Notes: generated from the sequence alone by a model not told the origin. Shown: positions 1-7,172, counted from the stretch's first letter. The stretch: 23,011 nucleotides of DNA from Deinococcus sp. (GCF_018260405.1 NZ_JAGLBG010000039.1:1-23011); one strand, 5' to 3'. Made by a program: numbers and translations.

Positions 1-1
1 C

Positions 2-427
2 CTGATTATCGGCGGCAATGGCCTGAACACCTCTAACATCTTCCCGGTGTGCCAGAAGCTGTGCGACGGCGTGATTATCGCCCAGGCGTACAGCCCGGCC
101 CAGCCCAGCCCGGCCAATCAGGTCTTCGTGAAGGAATACACCGCGCAGTACCACAAGTCCCCGCCCCAGTTTGCCGCGCAGGCTTACGCCGCCGTGCAGG
201 TGTTTGTTGATGCGCTGCGGGCCATTGACCATAAGAAGAAGCTGAGCACTTGGGAGCTGCCCGCGCTGCGCACCGAGCTGAACAGCCAGATTCTGGCGGG
301 CAAGTACAAGACCCCGCTGGGTGAAATATCCTTCGACAAGGAGGGTGAAGTCATTCAGAAGGACTTCTACGTGGCCCAGATCAAGATGAAAGATGCCAAG
401 TCCGGCTCTTTCTTCTACTTGAAATGA
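2..427 (+). CDS. Branched-chain amino acid ABC transporter substrate-binding protein, C-terminal part
   Basis: The frame is open from the left edge, so the gene begins outside the window; about 141 C-terminal residues are visible before the TGA at 425-427. The visible part resembles the second lobe of a LivJ-type periplasmic binding protein (Peripla_BP_6 family): a GNGLNTSNIFP segment, then an alanine-rich helix (QFAAQAYAAVQVFVDAL) and a closing GKYKTPLGEISFDKEGE stretch typical of the family end. It should bind leucine, isoleucine, valine or a related ligand and deliver it to the permease encoded next. The order binding protein then livH, livM, livG, livF supports this. A 585-bp spacer with hairpins separates it from livH, which fits separate or stronger expression of the binding protein. 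Ligand identity cannot be read from the sequence. Confidence 0.85.
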   Translation: MIIGGNGLNTSNIFPVCQKLCDGVIIAQAYSPAQPSPANQVFVKEYTAQYHKSPPQFAAQAYAAVQVFVDALRAIDHKKKLSTWELPALRTELNSQILAGKYKTPLGEISFDKEGEVIQKDFYVAQIKMKDAKSGSFFYLK

Positions 428-497
428 ATGCTTAGACTGCCGGGTTGCCGTTACCCCCCGCCGCTGACGCCACCTTGCAGCGGTACAGGCGGGGCCG

Positions 498-531
498 TCT
501 TGGGCAAAACGGCTTCTTGGGCAAAACGGCA
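498..531. repeat. 17-bp tandem duplication
   Basis: The unit TCTTGGGCAAAACGGCT at 498-514 is followed directly by a second copy at 515-531 that differs only in the last base. It lies in noncoding DNA. This looks like a replication-slippage duplication; no function is evident. Confidence 0.85.
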
Positions 532-710
532 CCCGTATGGGGCCTGAGCGCACCCATGAAGGGGCCTCTCGGCGGGCCTGCAAGCTCTGGCGGCAGCCAG
601 GGGAGCGCGGCTGGGCGGGCAGCGTACTGAAAGGCCAAGCGGGTATAGGCTAGACTCAACCACGTTGTACTTCTGACGATTTTCGTTTCACTGGGTTAAT
701 CTAAAAGTTA

Positions 711-741
711 GAGCATTTTGCAAAAAGATGGTGCTCTTTTT
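711..741 (+). terminator. Possible terminator after the binding-protein gene
   Basis: AAAAAGA at 722-728 pairs with TCTTTTT at 735-741 around the loop TGGTGC. An alternative stem pairs AGAGCA (710-715) with TGCTCT (732-737), followed by Ts. The two stems exclude each other. Either could end the upstream transcript about 290 nt after its stop codon, but the A/U-only stem is weak. Confidence 0.4.
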
Positions 742-879
742 ACCGTCTTTTTGCCGAGTGGAACGAGTCAAAAGAAAGAGCAGGACGTAGAGTGAAGGAG
801 GCGGCGGTGTTTTTCCGACGTGCCCATCATTCGCAGAACTGCTCTAACTTGGTGTATTAGACCGGCAAACGGCAGTCTG

Positions 880-908
880 GCGCACCCTGCTTGTGTTTCA
901 GGGTGCGC
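880..908 (+). promoter_or_regulatory. Strong hairpin in the leader of livH
   Basis: GCGCACCCTG (880-889) and CAGGGTGCGC (899-908) form a perfect 10-bp stem with a 9-nt loop. No T-run follows, so it is not a standard terminator. Its place between the binding-protein gene and the permease genes suggests an mRNA-stability or attenuation role, as known for periplasmic-binding-protein operons. The role is inferred. Confidence 0.6.
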
Positions 909-986
909 TCCATATTGAATGTTGCTCAGCAGCTCTTGCCTACTTTTTCTGCTTCGCAGGTCCGCTCTGGGCGATGATGCAGGCAT

Positions 987-1003
987 TACCCGGCAGGTAC
1001 TTA
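987..1003 (+). repeat. 17-mer shared with the sucB upstream region, copy 1
   Basis: TACCCGGCAGGTACTTA occurs here, directly before the livH ribosome-binding site, and again at 19370-19386. Both copies are on the plus strand in upstream regions. Confidence 0.8.
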
Positions 1004-1012
1004 GGAGGTACC

Positions 1013-1987
1013 ATGGAACTCAGTCAATTTGTTCAGAACCTGATGAATGGTCTGGCAATCGGGAGTGTATACGCCATTTTTGCACTCGGCTACACGCTGG
1101 TCTTCTCGATTCTGGGCATCATCAACTTTGCTCACGGGGCCGTGTTTACCCTGGGGGCATACTTCACCTACACGCTGGTCGTGGGGCAGTTCGAGAACAA
1201 TGGGCTGCTCAAAGGCATCAACCTCTTTCCGAACGGCTCGCCGTTTGCCGGGCACGCGCTTACCTTCGGGCTGGCCACCCTGATTGGGGCGGTCGTCGCG
1301 GGACTGGTGGCCGTGCTGATCGAGCGCCTCGCCTTTAAGCCCATGCGCGCACGCGGGGCCGACACCCTGATGGCGCTGGTCAGCAGCCTGGGCGTGTCGC
1401 TGGTCGTGATCAACCTGATTCAGCTGATGGTGGGCGCAGAAATCTATAACTTTCCCTCGAACGCCTACGGTGACGTGCCCCCGGCCCTCAGCTTTCATAT
1501 TGGCGACAAGACTGTCATTATTCGCACGGTTCAGATCATTATTTTTGCGGTCAGTATGGTCATGCTCGCCATTCTGGGGTATGTCATCGGGCGCACGCGG
1601 GTCGGCAAGGCGCTGCGGGCGGTCGCTGAAAATCCGGGTACGGCCAGTCTGCTGGGCATTAGCGTGGACCGTTTTATCCTGATTACCTTCTTTTTGTCGG
1701 GCTTTCTGGGCGGGCTGGCTGGTACGCTGGTCGGCACTGCCTTCGGGGTCGCGGGGCCGTACTTCGGCGTGACCTACGGCCTCAAGGGGCTGGCCGTGAT
1801 TGTGCTGGGCGGGCTGGGTAGCATTCCCGGCGCGGTGCTGGGCGGGCTGGTCATCGGGCTGGCCGAAGCCTTTGTGCCCGCCGATTACAGCGCGTACAAG
1901 GACGTGGTCGCGTTCGCGCTGCTGTTCGTCATTCTGCTGGTGCGTCCGCAGGGGCTGCTGGGCAAGTCGGCCATCCAAAAGGTTTAA
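1013..1987 (+). CDS. livH: Branched-chain amino acid ABC transporter permease LivH
   Basis: 324 residues, a usual LivH length. This inner-membrane permease would form half of the translocation channel with LivM. Almost the whole chain consists of hydrophobic helices. Diagnostic stretches are NGLAIGSVYAIFALGYTLVF and GIINFAHGAVFTLGAY near the N-terminus, GRTRVGKALRAVAENP (the cytoplasmic EAA-like loop that contacts the ATPases) and KGLAVIVLGGLGSIPGAVLG near the C-terminus. The ATG at 1013 was chosen because AGGAGG lies about 7 nt upstream and family similarity begins there; the open frame continues 40 codons further upstream without support. livM starts 4 nt after the stop codon, so the two are co-translated. 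Confidence 0.95.
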   Translation: MELSQFVQNLMNGLAIGSVYAIFALGYTLVFSILGIINFAHGAVFTLGAYFTYTLVVGQFENNGLLKGINLFPNGSPFAGHALTFGLATLIGAVVAGLVAVLIERLAFKPMRARGADTLMALVSSLGVSLVVINLIQLMVGAEIYNFPSNAYGDVPPALSFHIGDKTVIIRTVQIIIFAVSMVMLAILGYVIGRTRVGKALRAVAENPGTASLLGISVDRFILITFFLSGFLGGLAGTLVGTAFGVAGPYFGVTYGLKGLAVIVLGGLGSIPGAVLGGLVIGLAEAFVPADYSAYKDVVAFALLFVILLVRPQGLLGKSAIQKV

Positions 1988-1991
1988 GGTT

Positions 1992-2951
1992 ATGAACGAT
2001 TTTCTTTCTACGTATGGCCACCTGCTGGTCACGATGGTGCAGGCCGGACTGCTGGGCCTGAGCCTGTATTTTCCTCTGCGGGCCGGGCAGCTGAGCCTCG
2101 CCAGCCCCGGCTTTTATGCGCTGGGCGGTTACATTGCCGCCATCATGCTGACCAATCCGGCCTTTAGCGGCCTGCGGGACAGTCTGGGGGGCGGCATCTT
2201 CGTGCTGACCTGGCTGGTCGCGGCCATCTTGTCGGGCGTGCTGGGCGTGGTGGTCGGGGTTCCGGCGCTACGGCTGCGCGGCATCTATCTGGCGCTGGCG
2301 ACCATCGCCTTCGTCGAAATTCTGCGGGTGCTGGCGCTCAACATGACCATCACCGGCGGCGCTATTGGCATTTTCGGTATTCCGCAGGCGTTCGGGCTGG
2401 TCGACTGGCAGTATATCTGGCTGTTCGGGCCGCTGCTGATCCTGACGCTGCTGTTTGCCTGGCAGCTGGAGCGCTCCCGCGTGGGCCGCGCCTTCGACGC
2501 CATCCGCGAGGATGAACTGGCTGCCGACGCGATGGGCGTGCCGCCGACCAAGTACAAGGTGATGGCCTTCGTGATCGGCGCGGTGCTGGCCGGAGTCGTC
2601 GGCGCGATGAGTGCGCCCTTCTTGAATACCTGGAACGCCAAGCAGGGTACCTTCGATGCCTCAATCGCCACGCTGGCGTTTGTCCTCATCGGCGGCAGCC
2701 GCAACATGTGGGGGCCGGTGGTGGGCGGCGCCCTGCTGACCGCCGTGCCCGAAGTGCTGCGCTTTCTGGCTGACTGGCGGCTGGTCATCAACGGACTGGT
2801 GCTGGTCGTGGCGAGTCTCTATCTGCCCCAGGGCATCGTCGGAGCCTTGAAGAAGCTGGTGCGGCCCCGTCCCCTGCGGCGGCCCCCGACCCCGCCGCCC
2901 GCAAGCTCGCCACCCCCACCACCTAGGCAACCCAATGAGGTGAACTCGTGA
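1992..2951 (+). CDS. livM: Branched-chain amino acid ABC transporter permease LivM
   Basis: 319 residues. This is the second inner-membrane permease, partner of LivH. Family stretches include LRAGQLSLASPGFYALGGYIAA near the N-terminus, GVPALRLRGIYLALATIAF, GRAFDAIREDELAADAMGV (the ATPase-contact loop) and IGGSRNMWGPVVGGALL. The ATG at 1992 lies 4 nt after the livH stop with a weak AAGG ribosome site; the frame is open upstream only because it overlaps livH. The last ~29 residues, after ALKKL, form an odd arginine- and proline-rich tail ending PNEVNS. Its TGA overlaps the GTG of livG (GTGA), so the tail may be former spacer that became coding. Confidence 0.95.
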   Translation: MNDFLSTYGHLLVTMVQAGLLGLSLYFPLRAGQLSLASPGFYALGGYIAAIMLTNPAFSGLRDSLGGGIFVLTWLVAAILSGVLGVVVGVPALRLRGIYLALATIAFVEILRVLALNMTITGGAIGIFGIPQAFGLVDWQYIWLFGPLLILTLLFAWQLERSRVGRAFDAIREDELAADAMGVPPTKYKVMAFVIGAVLAGVVGAMSAPFLNTWNAKQGTFDASIATLAFVLIGGSRNMWGPVVGGALLTAVPEVLRFLADWRLVINGLVLVVASLYLPQGIVGALKKLVRPRPLRRPPTPPPASSPPPPPRQPNEVNS

Positions 2952-3730
2952 CCGCCACGACTGATTCGGTGCGGCCCACCGTACTCGAAGCCCGCGACAT
3001 GACGCGGCGTTTCGGCGGGCTGGTGGCCGTCAACAAGGTGTCCTTCGACGTGCGCGAGGGCGAAATCTTTGGCCTGATCGGGCCTAACGGGGCAGGCAAG
3101 ACCACCCTGTTCAACCTGATGACCGGCCTTACCCCGCCCAGCAGCGGCACCCTGACCTATAAGGGGCAAACCGTGACCGGCCTCGCGCCGCACCGGGTCG
3201 CGGCGCTGGGCCTCAGCCGCACCTTTCAGAACATCCGGCTGTTCCGGGGTCTCTCGGCCCTGGAAAACGTCAAGATCTCCCAGCACATCCGCACGCGGGC
3301 CGGACTGTGGCAGGGTGTGTTCGGCACAGCCCGCGCCGAGGAGCTGGGCGTCGAGCGCCGCGCCTGGGAACTGCTGGACCTGGTCGGCCTGAGTGACCGG
3401 GCAGGCGAACTGGCCGCCAATTTCAGCTACGGCGATCAGCGCAGGCTCGAAATTGCCCGCGCCCTGGCGACTGAGCCGCGCGTGCTGCTGCTCGACGAAC
3501 CCGCCGCCGGAATGAACACCTCCGAGAAGGGCCAGCTGACCAGTTTCATTCGTGAGGTGCGTGACCGCTTTGACTTGACGGTGCTGCTCATCGAACACCA
3601 CGTGCCGCTGGTCATGGGGCTGTGCGACCGCGTAGCCGTGCTGAATTTCGGTGAACTGATCGCCATCGGCGACCCGGCGAGCGTGCAGCGTGACCCGAAA
3701 GTGATCGAAGCGTATCTGGGAGGGGAATGA
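2948..3730 (+). CDS. livG: Branched-chain amino acid ABC transporter ATP-binding protein LivG
   Basis: 260 residues. One of the two cytoplasmic ATPases that power the LivHM channel. The Walker A motif GPNGAGKTT is at residues 45-53. The signature is the LivG-type FSYGDQRRLEIARAL instead of LSGGQ. Walker B is VLLLDEPAAGMN, followed by LLIEHHVPLVMGLCDRVAVLNFG. The GTG at 2948 was chosen because it forms a 4-nt GTGA overlap with the livM stop and has GAGGTGA just upstream. The C-terminus (KVIEAYLGGE) is standard. A 142-nt gap to livF follows, unusual in liv operons, and a 48-codon open frame fills it. Confidence 0.96.
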   Translation: MTATTDSVRPTVLEARDMTRRFGGLVAVNKVSFDVREGEIFGLIGPNGAGKTTLFNLMTGLTPPSSGTLTYKGQTVTGLAPHRVAALGLSRTFQNIRLFRGLSALENVKISQHIRTRAGLWQGVFGTARAEELGVERRAWELLDLVGLSDRAGELAANFSYGDQRRLEIARALATEPRVLLLDEPAAGMNTSEKGQLTSFIREVRDRFDLTVLLIEHHVPLVMGLCDRVAVLNFGELIAIGDPASVQRDPKVIEAYLGGE

Positions 3731-3873
3731 TGATAGGAGGTCCACACGTCAACACGTCAAAGCGTCTAACCGCCGAAGGCCGAAGGCAAATGGCACATGG
3801 CTACCGCTCGCCGGGCATTGCGTCCTTCACCACGGCCCACACCCCACGGCCCACTGACCGGAGTTGCCGCTGA
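3727..3873 (+). CDS. Small open frame bridging livG and livF (48 codons, possible translational relay)
   Basis: The frame starts at ATGATG, where the first ATG overlaps the livG stop by 4 nt. It ends in TGATG, sharing one base with the livF start. GGGAGGGG lies just upstream of the start, although very close. The product (MMIGGPHVNTSKRL...RSCR) is basic and unlike anything I recognise. The DNA holds short direct duplications (an ACACGTCA pair, a GCCGAAG pair, a CACGGCCCAC pair), which suggests grown spacer rather than an old gene. An AGGAGGT lies inside at 3735-3741 with no start codon behind it, perhaps the original livF ribosome site. Either a relay ORF or chance; a functional protein is unlikely. 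Confidence 0.3.
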   Translation: MMIGGPHVNTSKRLTAEGRRQMAHGYRSPGIASFTTAHTPRPTDRSCR

Positions 3874-4583
3874 TGCCCCTCCTCGAAATCGAAAACCTCA
3901 GTGTCAATTACGGCGCGATTCAGGCGGTGCGCGGCCTGTCGCTGCACGTAGACGAGGGCGAGGTCGTGACCCTGATCGGCGCGAACGGTGCGGGCAAGAC
4001 CACCACCCTGCGGGCCGTGTCGCGGATGCTGCGGCCAGTCGGGGGCACCGTCCGTTTTGCCGGGCGCGATATCAGCCGCATTCCCACCGACGAGGCCGTT
4101 AAACTGGGCATCGCCCAGAGTCCCGAGGGCCGTCAGGTGCTGGCCCGCCAGAGCATTCAGGACAACCTGGAACTGGGAGCCTATACCCGCAACGACAGAG
4201 CCGCGATTCGCGCCGACATCGAACAGATGTACCAGCGCTTTCCCCGTTTGGGTGAGCGCCGCGCTCAGCTGGCGGGCACGCTTTCGGGCGGTGAACAGCA
4301 GATGCTGGCGATTGCCCGCGCCCTCATGAGCCGCCCCCGGCTGCTGCTGCTCGACGAGCCTTCGCTGGGGCTTGCGCCGATTATCGTGCGCGAGATCTTC
4401 AACATCATCCGTGAACTCAACGAGCAGGGCACCACTATTTTGCTGGTCGAACAGAATGCCAAACTCGCCATGAACTCCAGTCACCGGACTTACGTGCTGG
4501 AAGCGGGCCAGATGACCTTCCACGGTGACAGCGCCAAGCTGGTAAACGACGAGCGCGTGCTGCACGCTTACCTGGGGGGCTGA
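3873..4583 (+). CDS. livF: Branched-chain amino acid ABC transporter ATP-binding protein LivF
   Basis: 236 residues. The second cytoplasmic ATPase of the transporter, which would pair with LivG. Walker A is GANGAGKTT (residues 36-44), the Q-loop region reads GIAQSPEGRQVL as is typical for LivF, the signature is LSGGEQQMLAIARAL, and Walker B is LLLLDEPSLGLAP. The H-loop is replaced by LLVEQNAKLAM, as usual in LivF. The ATG at 3873 has CGGAG at 3859-3863, a good distance; an in-frame TTG at 3864 is the less likely alternative. It is the last gene of the operon and an intrinsic terminator follows at 4835-4883. Confidence 0.96.
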   Translation: MPLLEIENLSVNYGAIQAVRGLSLHVDEGEVVTLIGANGAGKTTTLRAVSRMLRPVGGTVRFAGRDISRIPTDEAVKLGIAQSPEGRQVLARQSIQDNLELGAYTRNDRAAIRADIEQMYQRFPRLGERRAQLAGTLSGGEQQMLAIARALMSRPRLLLLDEPSLGLAPIIVREIFNIIRELNEQGTTILLVEQNAKLAMNSSHRTYVLEAGQMTFHGDSAKLVNDERVLHAYLGG

Positions 4584-4737
4584 TCCCCGACCTGACTGTT
4601 TCAATCGCCAGTCCGGTAGTAGAGGTGGGCCGCAGAGCGAATGGCCGCAAAGGGGACTGTCGGGCGTAGAGTTGGCCACCCGCTGCGGTACCACGTTGCC
4701 CTTGCGGGTCGTTAACGAAACAGACAGCAGTCCGGAT

Positions 4738-4761
4738 GATTGTCGCTGGGATTGTCGCTGG
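4738..4761. repeat. 12-bp tandem duplication
   Basis: GATTGTCGCTGG occurs twice head to tail (4738-4749 and 4750-4761), directly abutting the strong hairpin that follows. Confidence 0.85.
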
Positions 4762-4799
4762 GCAGGCGGGCCACTTCTTAACCGGGGGGCCCGCCTGCC
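4761..4799 (+). terminator. Strong GC hairpin downstream of livF
   Basis: GGCAGGCGGGCC (4761-4772) pairs perfectly with GGCCCGCCTGCC (4788-4799) around a 15-nt loop. No T-run follows, so it may protect the 3' end or cause pausing rather than act as a full terminator. Confidence 0.5.
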
Positions 4800-4834
4800 A
4801 CGCCGCATTGTCTTTGCATGATCACAACCAAATA

Positions 4835-4883
4835 GGGAACAGGACCGCTCCCCTCACAGAACGGCCCTGCCCCACTTTTTTTT
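4835..4883 (+). terminator. Intrinsic terminator of the liv operon
   Basis: GGG, CAGG and CCG (4835-4847) pair with CGG, CCTG and CCC (4862-4872), with small bulges, and a run of eight Ts follows at 4876-4883. It sits about 250 nt after the livF stop and before the convergent minus-strand gene. Confidence 0.65.
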
Positions 4884-4964
4884 CATTTTGAACGGAACTT
4901 CAGAGTTTCACGTTCATTTCCTGCTTTCCAGTCTACTTAACCCGGTCTGGTTGGCCCAGGGTGC

Positions 4965-5570
4965 TCAGCGGGTGCCGAAGTCTTCGACCCAGTAGGTGCC
5001 ATAGGTGCTGCCGGGCTTGTAGACGTAGCCGATGCCCACTTCTTTGAGCGCGGGGTCCATCATGGTTTCACAGTGGCTGGGGCTGTCGAGCCACCCTTTG
5101 GTCACGTTGCCCACGCCGTAGCCCGCTGCGATGTTCTCGCCCAGTTCGGTCCAGTTGGTGTATCCGGCGGCTTCGGCGCGGTTGCTGATGGTCTTGCCGT
5201 CAGGGGTCACGTGGCTGAAGAAGTTGCGGGTCGCCATATCCAGGGCGTTGGCGCGGGCCGCAGAGGCCAGGTAGCCGTTCCAGGTCACGGGGCCGACGGC
5301 GGGCATGTGCTTGCCGCCACAGTCACGGGCCACAGCGCGGGCCGCGTTCAGTTCGTTGAGAATCTGGAGTTCTTCGGCGGTTTTGGTCTGGTCGCCAGCG
5401 CTCTGGGCCTGGGCCGTGGCGGTGTTGCTGGTCGTGGTGACGCTGCTCACGTTCCTGTTGGTGCTGGCGGGGCTGGTCGCGGCGGTGTTGTTGCTGGGGG
5501 TGCTGGTGCCGCCGCAGGAGGCGAGGGCGAGAACGGGGAGAAGCAGGAGGGGGAGGAATTTCTTTTGCAT
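4965..5570 (-). CDS. CAP/SCP-domain (PF00188-type) lipoprotein
   Basis: 201 residues from the ATG at 5570. The first 19 residues are a lipoprotein signal: MQKK, a leucine-rich core, then the lipobox L-A-S-C with Cys19 as the lipid anchor. Residues 20-65 are a Ser/Thr/Asn/Ala linker. Residues ~70-200 form a CAP domain: ILNELNAAR helix, FFSHVTPDG (His120), ELGENIAAGY (Glu145), WLDSPSHCETMMDP (His166) and YWVEDFG at the end. His120, Glu145 and His166 match the conserved CAP cavity. Cys84 and Cys167 could form a disulfide. Bacterial CAP proteins are envelope proteins of mostly unknown biochemical role. The open frame continues 25 codons upstream, but the signal peptide and an AAGGAAA site decide this start. 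It faces the liv operon and stands alone. Confidence 0.9.
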   Translation of the reverse strand: MQKKFLPLLLLPVLALASCGGTSTPSNNTAATSPASTNRNVSSVTTTSNTATAQAQSAGDQTKTAEELQILNELNAARAVARDCGGKHMPAVGPVTWNGYLASAARANALDMATRNFFSHVTPDGKTISNRAEAAGYTNWTELGENIAAGYGVGNVTKGWLDSPSHCETMMDPALKEVGIGYVYKPGSTYGTYWVEDFGTR

Positions 5571-5621
5571 GAGGGTTTCCTTTTGCCACCGCGCTGTGTG
5601 GCTCTGAAGTGACCAAAGCTT

Positions 5622-5706
5622 AAAAAAAACCCCCTGACCAGCCATTGACAGAGCCTGTTGATTAACGGCCCCCGATGGCGGTCAGGCCTCTGTAAGACTT
5701 TTTTTT
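5622..5706 (-). promoter_or_regulatory. Competing hairpins plus T-run in the CAP-gene leader (possible attenuator)
   Basis: Read on the minus strand, CTGACCGCCAT pairs with ATGGCTGGTCAG (5685-5675 with 5645-5634, one bulged T), then GGGGG and eight Ts (5629-5622), only about 50 nt before the CAP start. A second stem, ACAGAGGCCTG with CAGGCTCTGT, uses the same region and cannot form fully at the same time. On the plus strand the second stem is followed by its own T-run (5699-5706). Terminator plus anti-terminator geometry is seen; function as an attenuator or as a two-way terminator is inferred. Confidence 0.45.
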
Positions 5707-6150
5707 GTGTCCCAGACGCACTTTTTTAATTGCAGGACTCTTCTGATGCCTGGGAAGTCGGAGGCTGACAGGACTTTGGCGGGGTCAGCGCTGTAAAAAA
5801 GCCGTCCCGGGGTAGAAGGCGCGACTTATGCAGTCAATTATTCAGCGTCTTAAAGGCAATATCCTGTCTGTCATAGCATTCTGATGTATAAATTAAGACT
5901 ATGATCCCCGCCTGTAAGATTTGTCTGCTCAGCCTTTGCTGAACGCCGCCCGTGCCCGACCCAGACGCCTTATTCCCCTCTGGGTCAAAGTGTGATTTTA
6001 GACTCTGGGCTTTATGGCCTGCGCCTCTGTCTTACTGGTCCAGAGCTTGCCTGAGCCGTAAACGGAACGGTCCCTGTCCTCGTGGCCCGTAAGGAGTGGC
6101 CCACTTGCCAAAAAACGCTCAGGAAGTTGCCCGAGCCGTCCAGTCTGTTT

Positions 6151-6164
6151 CACCAAGCTTGGTG
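6151..6164. promoter_or_regulatory. 14-bp perfect palindrome
   Basis: CACCAAGCTTGGTG is a perfect dyad in noncoding DNA about 280 bp upstream of the roadblock operon. It could be an operator for a dimeric regulator; no promoter abuts it. Confidence 0.35.
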
Positions 6165-6368
6165 TGGGCCTGTACACGGTGTAAGCACAGCCCTCTCCTT
6201 GGCGGTTCAGGTGCGCTGATGGTGGGGGCCGCCTGCAGCCTTCCTCTCTATGGGCTGGCCGTGCGCCTTTTGAACACCCTGTACGCCGCTCGCCGACTTT
6301 TGCCGGAAGTCTAAAAGTGCCCTGCCGGAGTCGTTTAAGGTGCAACAAAAATGTAAGCTGTAGCTCTC

Positions 6369-6374
6369 TATACT
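6369..6374 (+). promoter_or_regulatory. Possible -10 box for the roadblock operon
   Basis: TATACT lies 69 nt before the ATG at 6444. No good -35 hexamer is seen at 16-18 nt. Unlike several neighbours, the operon's first gene has a leader and an AGG ribosome site. Confidence 0.35.
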
Positions 6375-6443
6375 GGCTCTAGGATTCTGCACTTTGGTAT
6401 TTTCCGAAGTTGGCAGAACAGCACTGTCCCGAGGTCTTTCATA

Positions 6444-7172
6444 ATGACGAATTCCGTTTACCACATGATTGTGCAGGCCCTGACCAGCAGTGTGTCTGCA
6501 CGCGCAGCCGAGACTATGCTTCAGGCTGCCCTCAAGGAAAAAGGCCTGAATGCCGCCGAGGTCACGCCCGAGCAGATGCAGGGCGTACTGTTTGGGCCGC
6601 TGAAAACGCGCCTCACTGCCGCCCTGCCCTCCGCCCGCGCCGAGGCCGAACTGACGGCGCTGTCTAAGTTGCTCGAGCGCCAGTTTCCCAAAGCCCCAAC
6701 TCTTTTTACGGATGTGGGTTCTTTCGCCTCCTGGGACGATACCCTGATTTCGCCGACCAACCCGGCACATGACGGCAACGAGCTGGGCGCCGACGACTTC
6801 GAATTTGATGATCCTGAATTCAGCACTGGACTCTCGCTGCGAACCTTCGACCTCACCACGGAAGTCGGTCAGGAGGACCTCATCAAGCACCTCGGGCGGA
6901 TGCAGGGGGTGCAGGGCGTGCTGGTGTCGCTGTCCAGCGGCGAGGTGCTGCGCGTCAAGGCCATGCGTGACGCCAAGGGCCTCAGTGCTGTGATCGCAGC
7001 GACGGCTCTGCTGTTCCAGAAACGGCACCTGAAACTGATGTCGGCCCAGCTGGGCGAACAAACCGTCTGTATGCGCCCACTGGGCACCTACTGCATCGCC
7101 GTGATTGCTGGCCCACAGGTCAACATCGGTCGTCTGCTGGCCGAACTGCAACAGCTTGGAGCAGCAGTGTGA
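6444..7172 (+). CDS. Roadblock/LC7-type domain protein with extra N-terminal helical domain
   Basis: 242 residues. Residues ~143-238 look like a roadblock/LC7 (MglB-like) fold: a helix (DLIKHLGRMQGVQG), the strand pair VLVSLSSGEVLRVKAM, a long helix (AVIAATALLFQKRHLKL) and final strands with GTYCIAVIAGPQVNIGRLLAEL. Such domains dimerise and often regulate small GTPases; no MglA-like GTPase is in this window. Residues ~100-127 are an acidic linker (GADDFEFDDPEF). Residues 6-78 form a helical domain that aligns without gaps to the N-terminus of the protein encoded at 8856. GAGG lies 9-10 nt before the ATG. The TGA overlaps the next start by 4 nt (GTGA). Cytoplasmic; partner and pathway unknown. 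Confidence 0.75.
   Translation: MTNSVYHMIVQALTSSVSARAAETMLQAALKEKGLNAAEVTPEQMQGVLFGPLKTRLTAALPSARAEAELTALSKLLERQFPKAPTLFTDVGSFASWDDTLISPTNPAHDGNELGADDFEFDDPEFSTGLSLRTFDLTTEVGQEDLIKHLGRMQGVQGVLVSLSSGEVLRVKAMRDAKGLSAVIAATALLFQKRHLKLMSAQLGEQTVCMRPLGTYCIAVIAGPQVNIGRLLAELQQLGAAV

Larger units (their letters stand above)
428..1012. other. Long spacer between binding-protein gene and livH
   Basis: No convincing gene is seen. The spacer holds a 17-bp tandem duplication (498-531), an A/T-rich hairpin with a T-run (711-741), a perfect 10-bp hairpin (880-908) and a 17-mer (987-1003) that recurs upstream of sucB. Weak promoter-like pairs are present, for example TTGTGT at 891 with TATTGA at 913 (spacer 16), but none is strong. 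The small open frames here lack ribosome-binding sites and look like chance. Confidence 0.6.
4584..4964. other. Spacer between convergent livF and CAP lipoprotein genes
   Basis: No gene is seen. The stretch carries a 12-bp tandem repeat, a perfect 12-bp hairpin and a terminator, each listed separately. The two flanking genes point at each other. Confidence 0.6.
5571..6443. other. Long spacer between the CAP gene and the roadblock operon
   Basis: About 870 bp with no convincing gene. It contains the CAP-gene leader hairpins (5622-5706), an AT-rich promoter-like patch at 5825-5905 with TATAAA (5887) and TATGAT (5900) inside an inverted repeat GTCTTAA/TTAAGAC (5847-5853, 5893-5899), a 14-bp palindrome at 6151-6164, a short inverted repeat ACTTTT/AAAAGT near 6294-6318, and a TATACT box at 6369. 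After the TATGAT a 13-codon frame (MIPACKICLLSLC) follows directly; it may be chance. Open frames at 6096-6314 (plus) and 5998-6348 (minus) lack ribosome sites and family features. Confidence 0.5.

Noticed and set aside
1001..2032. 343-codon minus-strand frame over livH
   Set aside because: Lies antisense to a clear permease gene; the product is charged and low in hydrophobic structure, with no ribosome site.
5998..6348. 116-codon minus-strand frame in the long spacer
   Set aside because: No ribosome site, no recognisable motif, biased composition. A plus-strand frame at 6096-6314 overlaps it and is equally unsupported.
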